From: Bacteroidales bacterium
Lineage (GTDB): Bacteria; Bacteroidota; Bacteroidia; Bacteroidales; UBA7960
DNA: 15,827 nt
Reading direction: 5' to 3'
NCBI GenBank assembly: GCA_007131895.1
Contig: SLPR01000267.1
Location: 1 to 15,827 of the forward strand
The stretch's first letter is position 1, and the number at the start of each line of letters is the position of its first letter. Of the stretch, positions 14,978 to 15,827 are shown piece by piece. A model generated the notes under the pieces. It had not been told where the DNA came from. It made no database searches and saw only the letters and a program-made list of their open reading frames with translations. The translations under genes were made by a program, and so were the position numbers.

Positions 14978-15827
14978 TTAGTATTTCATTTTAAAAGTAC
15001 CTGTCAAATTATCACTCTTAAAATATAAATTTAAATCTCCTTCTATGATTTTTTCAGCTGTGTCAAATAACTTAATATCTACATATCCACTATCAGCTTG
15101 GGAGAAGGCTTCAGGGGGATAATTAAAGTAAGAAAGAAAAAAATCGACATTTCTTAGCAATGCTGCATTAAACCCAAGGCTTGATATTTGATTAATTCCC
15201 AATTCTAATTCTTCATGAAAAAGATATGTTTGCAGCGCACTATTATCATCAAAAACTATCCAGCTATGTATACGTGGATAGTAACTCTTGATTGGTATAT
15301 CTATTACATTTAATCGTTCCGAGTTAGTGTAGACGTCGGCAGAGTTGTTTTTTAATGAATTCGTTCCTAATTCATAGTTTACTTTAAAATAGCTTTTTTG
15401 AATTTTACGACCATTAGGATAAGTGGGATCTTCAAGGTTCATGAATTCAAAATAGCCATAAACAATTAAATCTAAAGTATCTATAAAGTCGATTACGAAA
15501 TAACCGCTGGGAAAACTACCATTGAAGCTGCTGGCCCATTCATCAACCAGTGCTCCATATTCATTAAAGTCAGGATATCTTAAGTTAACAATATTTGAAC
15601 TTCCAATTCCAAAAGGAAAACTATCTACTGCAAAATTTACAAGAATAAAATGCAGCGAAGCGTCAAAGTCTTTTGTTGTATGTACGTTAAAATATAGCTT
15701 GGAATTCTCATGAGTAACATTGAAGCCATGTATGTACCATTCATATCCCCCTCCTGTGGTTATATTTATTTCATTTAGTTCAATATCATCATATATCGCT
15801 GGGGGTTTATCTTCATCATCATTTAAA
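14978..15827 (-). CDS. Hypothetical protein, probably exported, 5' partial
   Basis: From the TAA at 14978-14980 the minus-strand frame stays open, with no stop, to the window edge: 282 visible residues. The ATG at 15440-15442 is therefore internal (Met129 of the visible part). The visible N-terminal portion begins with an acidic run (NDDEDKPPAIYDDIELNEI), a composition typical just after the lipid-attachment cysteine of Bacteroidota lipoproteins, but that cysteine and the signal peptide lie outside the window. The rest is rich in aromatic and beta-strand-like stretches such as GGGYEWYIHGF, KLYFNVHTT and FVIDFIDTLDLIVYGYFEF, and it ends in LTGTFKMKY. I recognise no family and see no catalytic motif. 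Base composition is much lower in G+C (15 of 60 at 15001-15060) than the other genes here, which may mean separate ancestry. Lipoprotein status is inference. Confidence 0.75.
   Translation of the reverse strand, partial: LNDDEDKPPAIYDDIELNEINITTGGGYEWYIHGFNVTHENSKLYFNVHTTKDFDASLHFILVNFAVDSFPFGIGSSNIVNLRYPDFNEYGALVDEWASSFNGSFPSGYFVIDFIDTLDLIVYGYFEFMNLEDPTYPNGRKIQKSYFKVNYELGTNSLKNNSADVYTNSERLNVIDIPIKSYYPRIHSWIVFDDNSALQTYLFHEELELGINQISSLGFNAALLRNVDFFLSYFNYPPEAFSQADSGYVDIKLFDTAEKIIEGDLNLYFKSDNLTGTFKMKY

Noticed and set aside
1..15827. tRNA, rRNA, CRISPR arrays, transposases and integrases
   Set aside because: No cloverleaf with a GGTTCRA-type T-arm, no rRNA motif, no regularly spaced direct repeats, and no recombinase motifs were seen on either strand.

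Overview
The window reads as chromosomal DNA of a member of the Bacteroidota, probably an anaerobic or marine/sediment lineage near Bacteroidales/Marinilabiliales (inference). Three things support this: a large secreted protein ends in a type IX secretion (Por) C-terminal sorting domain; the promoters that can be seen fit the Bacteroidota pattern (TTTG or TTG, 19-21 bases, TAnnTTTG) and not sigma-70; and start codons lack Shine-Dalgarno sequences.

Layout. 1-1784, plus strand: the 3' part of a class I SAM-dependent methyltransferase, then a PLP-dependent low-specificity L-threonine aldolase (ltaE) with its own promoter. A strong bidirectional terminator at 1866-1912 separates ltaE from the convergent minus-strand block. 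1976-6832, minus: a 1618-residue secreted mosaic protein with adhesin-like modules, ASH/choice-of-anchor-D modules, carboxypeptidase-regulatory-like repeats, seven propeller-like repeats, Fn3 and a T9SS signal. 7091-8965, minus: a Rex-like NAD(H)-sensing regulator followed 49 bases later by the RNA ligase RtcB, probably one transcript from a near-consensus promoter whose -33 element is overlapped by a Rex-operator-like inverted repeat. 9446-13879, minus: an orphan CheB-CheR-PAS-histidine kinase-receiver fusion of 1477 residues, with a terminator at 9039-9080 that shields the Rex-like promoter. 13954-14977: about 1 kb without a convincing gene, containing AT-rich possible gene debris, small hairpins and GC-rich patches. 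14978-15827, minus: an AT-rich hypothetical, probably exported, protein whose 5' end lies beyond the window.

How the parts may work together. The Rex-like/rtcB pair is the most suggestive unit: a dinucleotide-responsive repressor family member sits in front of an RNA repair/splicing ligase, with a candidate operator on the shared promoter. The Rex-like protein has lost the usual recognition-helix signature, so its DNA-binding ability or specificity needs testing. The other genes look like independent transcription units. I see no tRNA, rRNA, CRISPR array, transposase or integrase.
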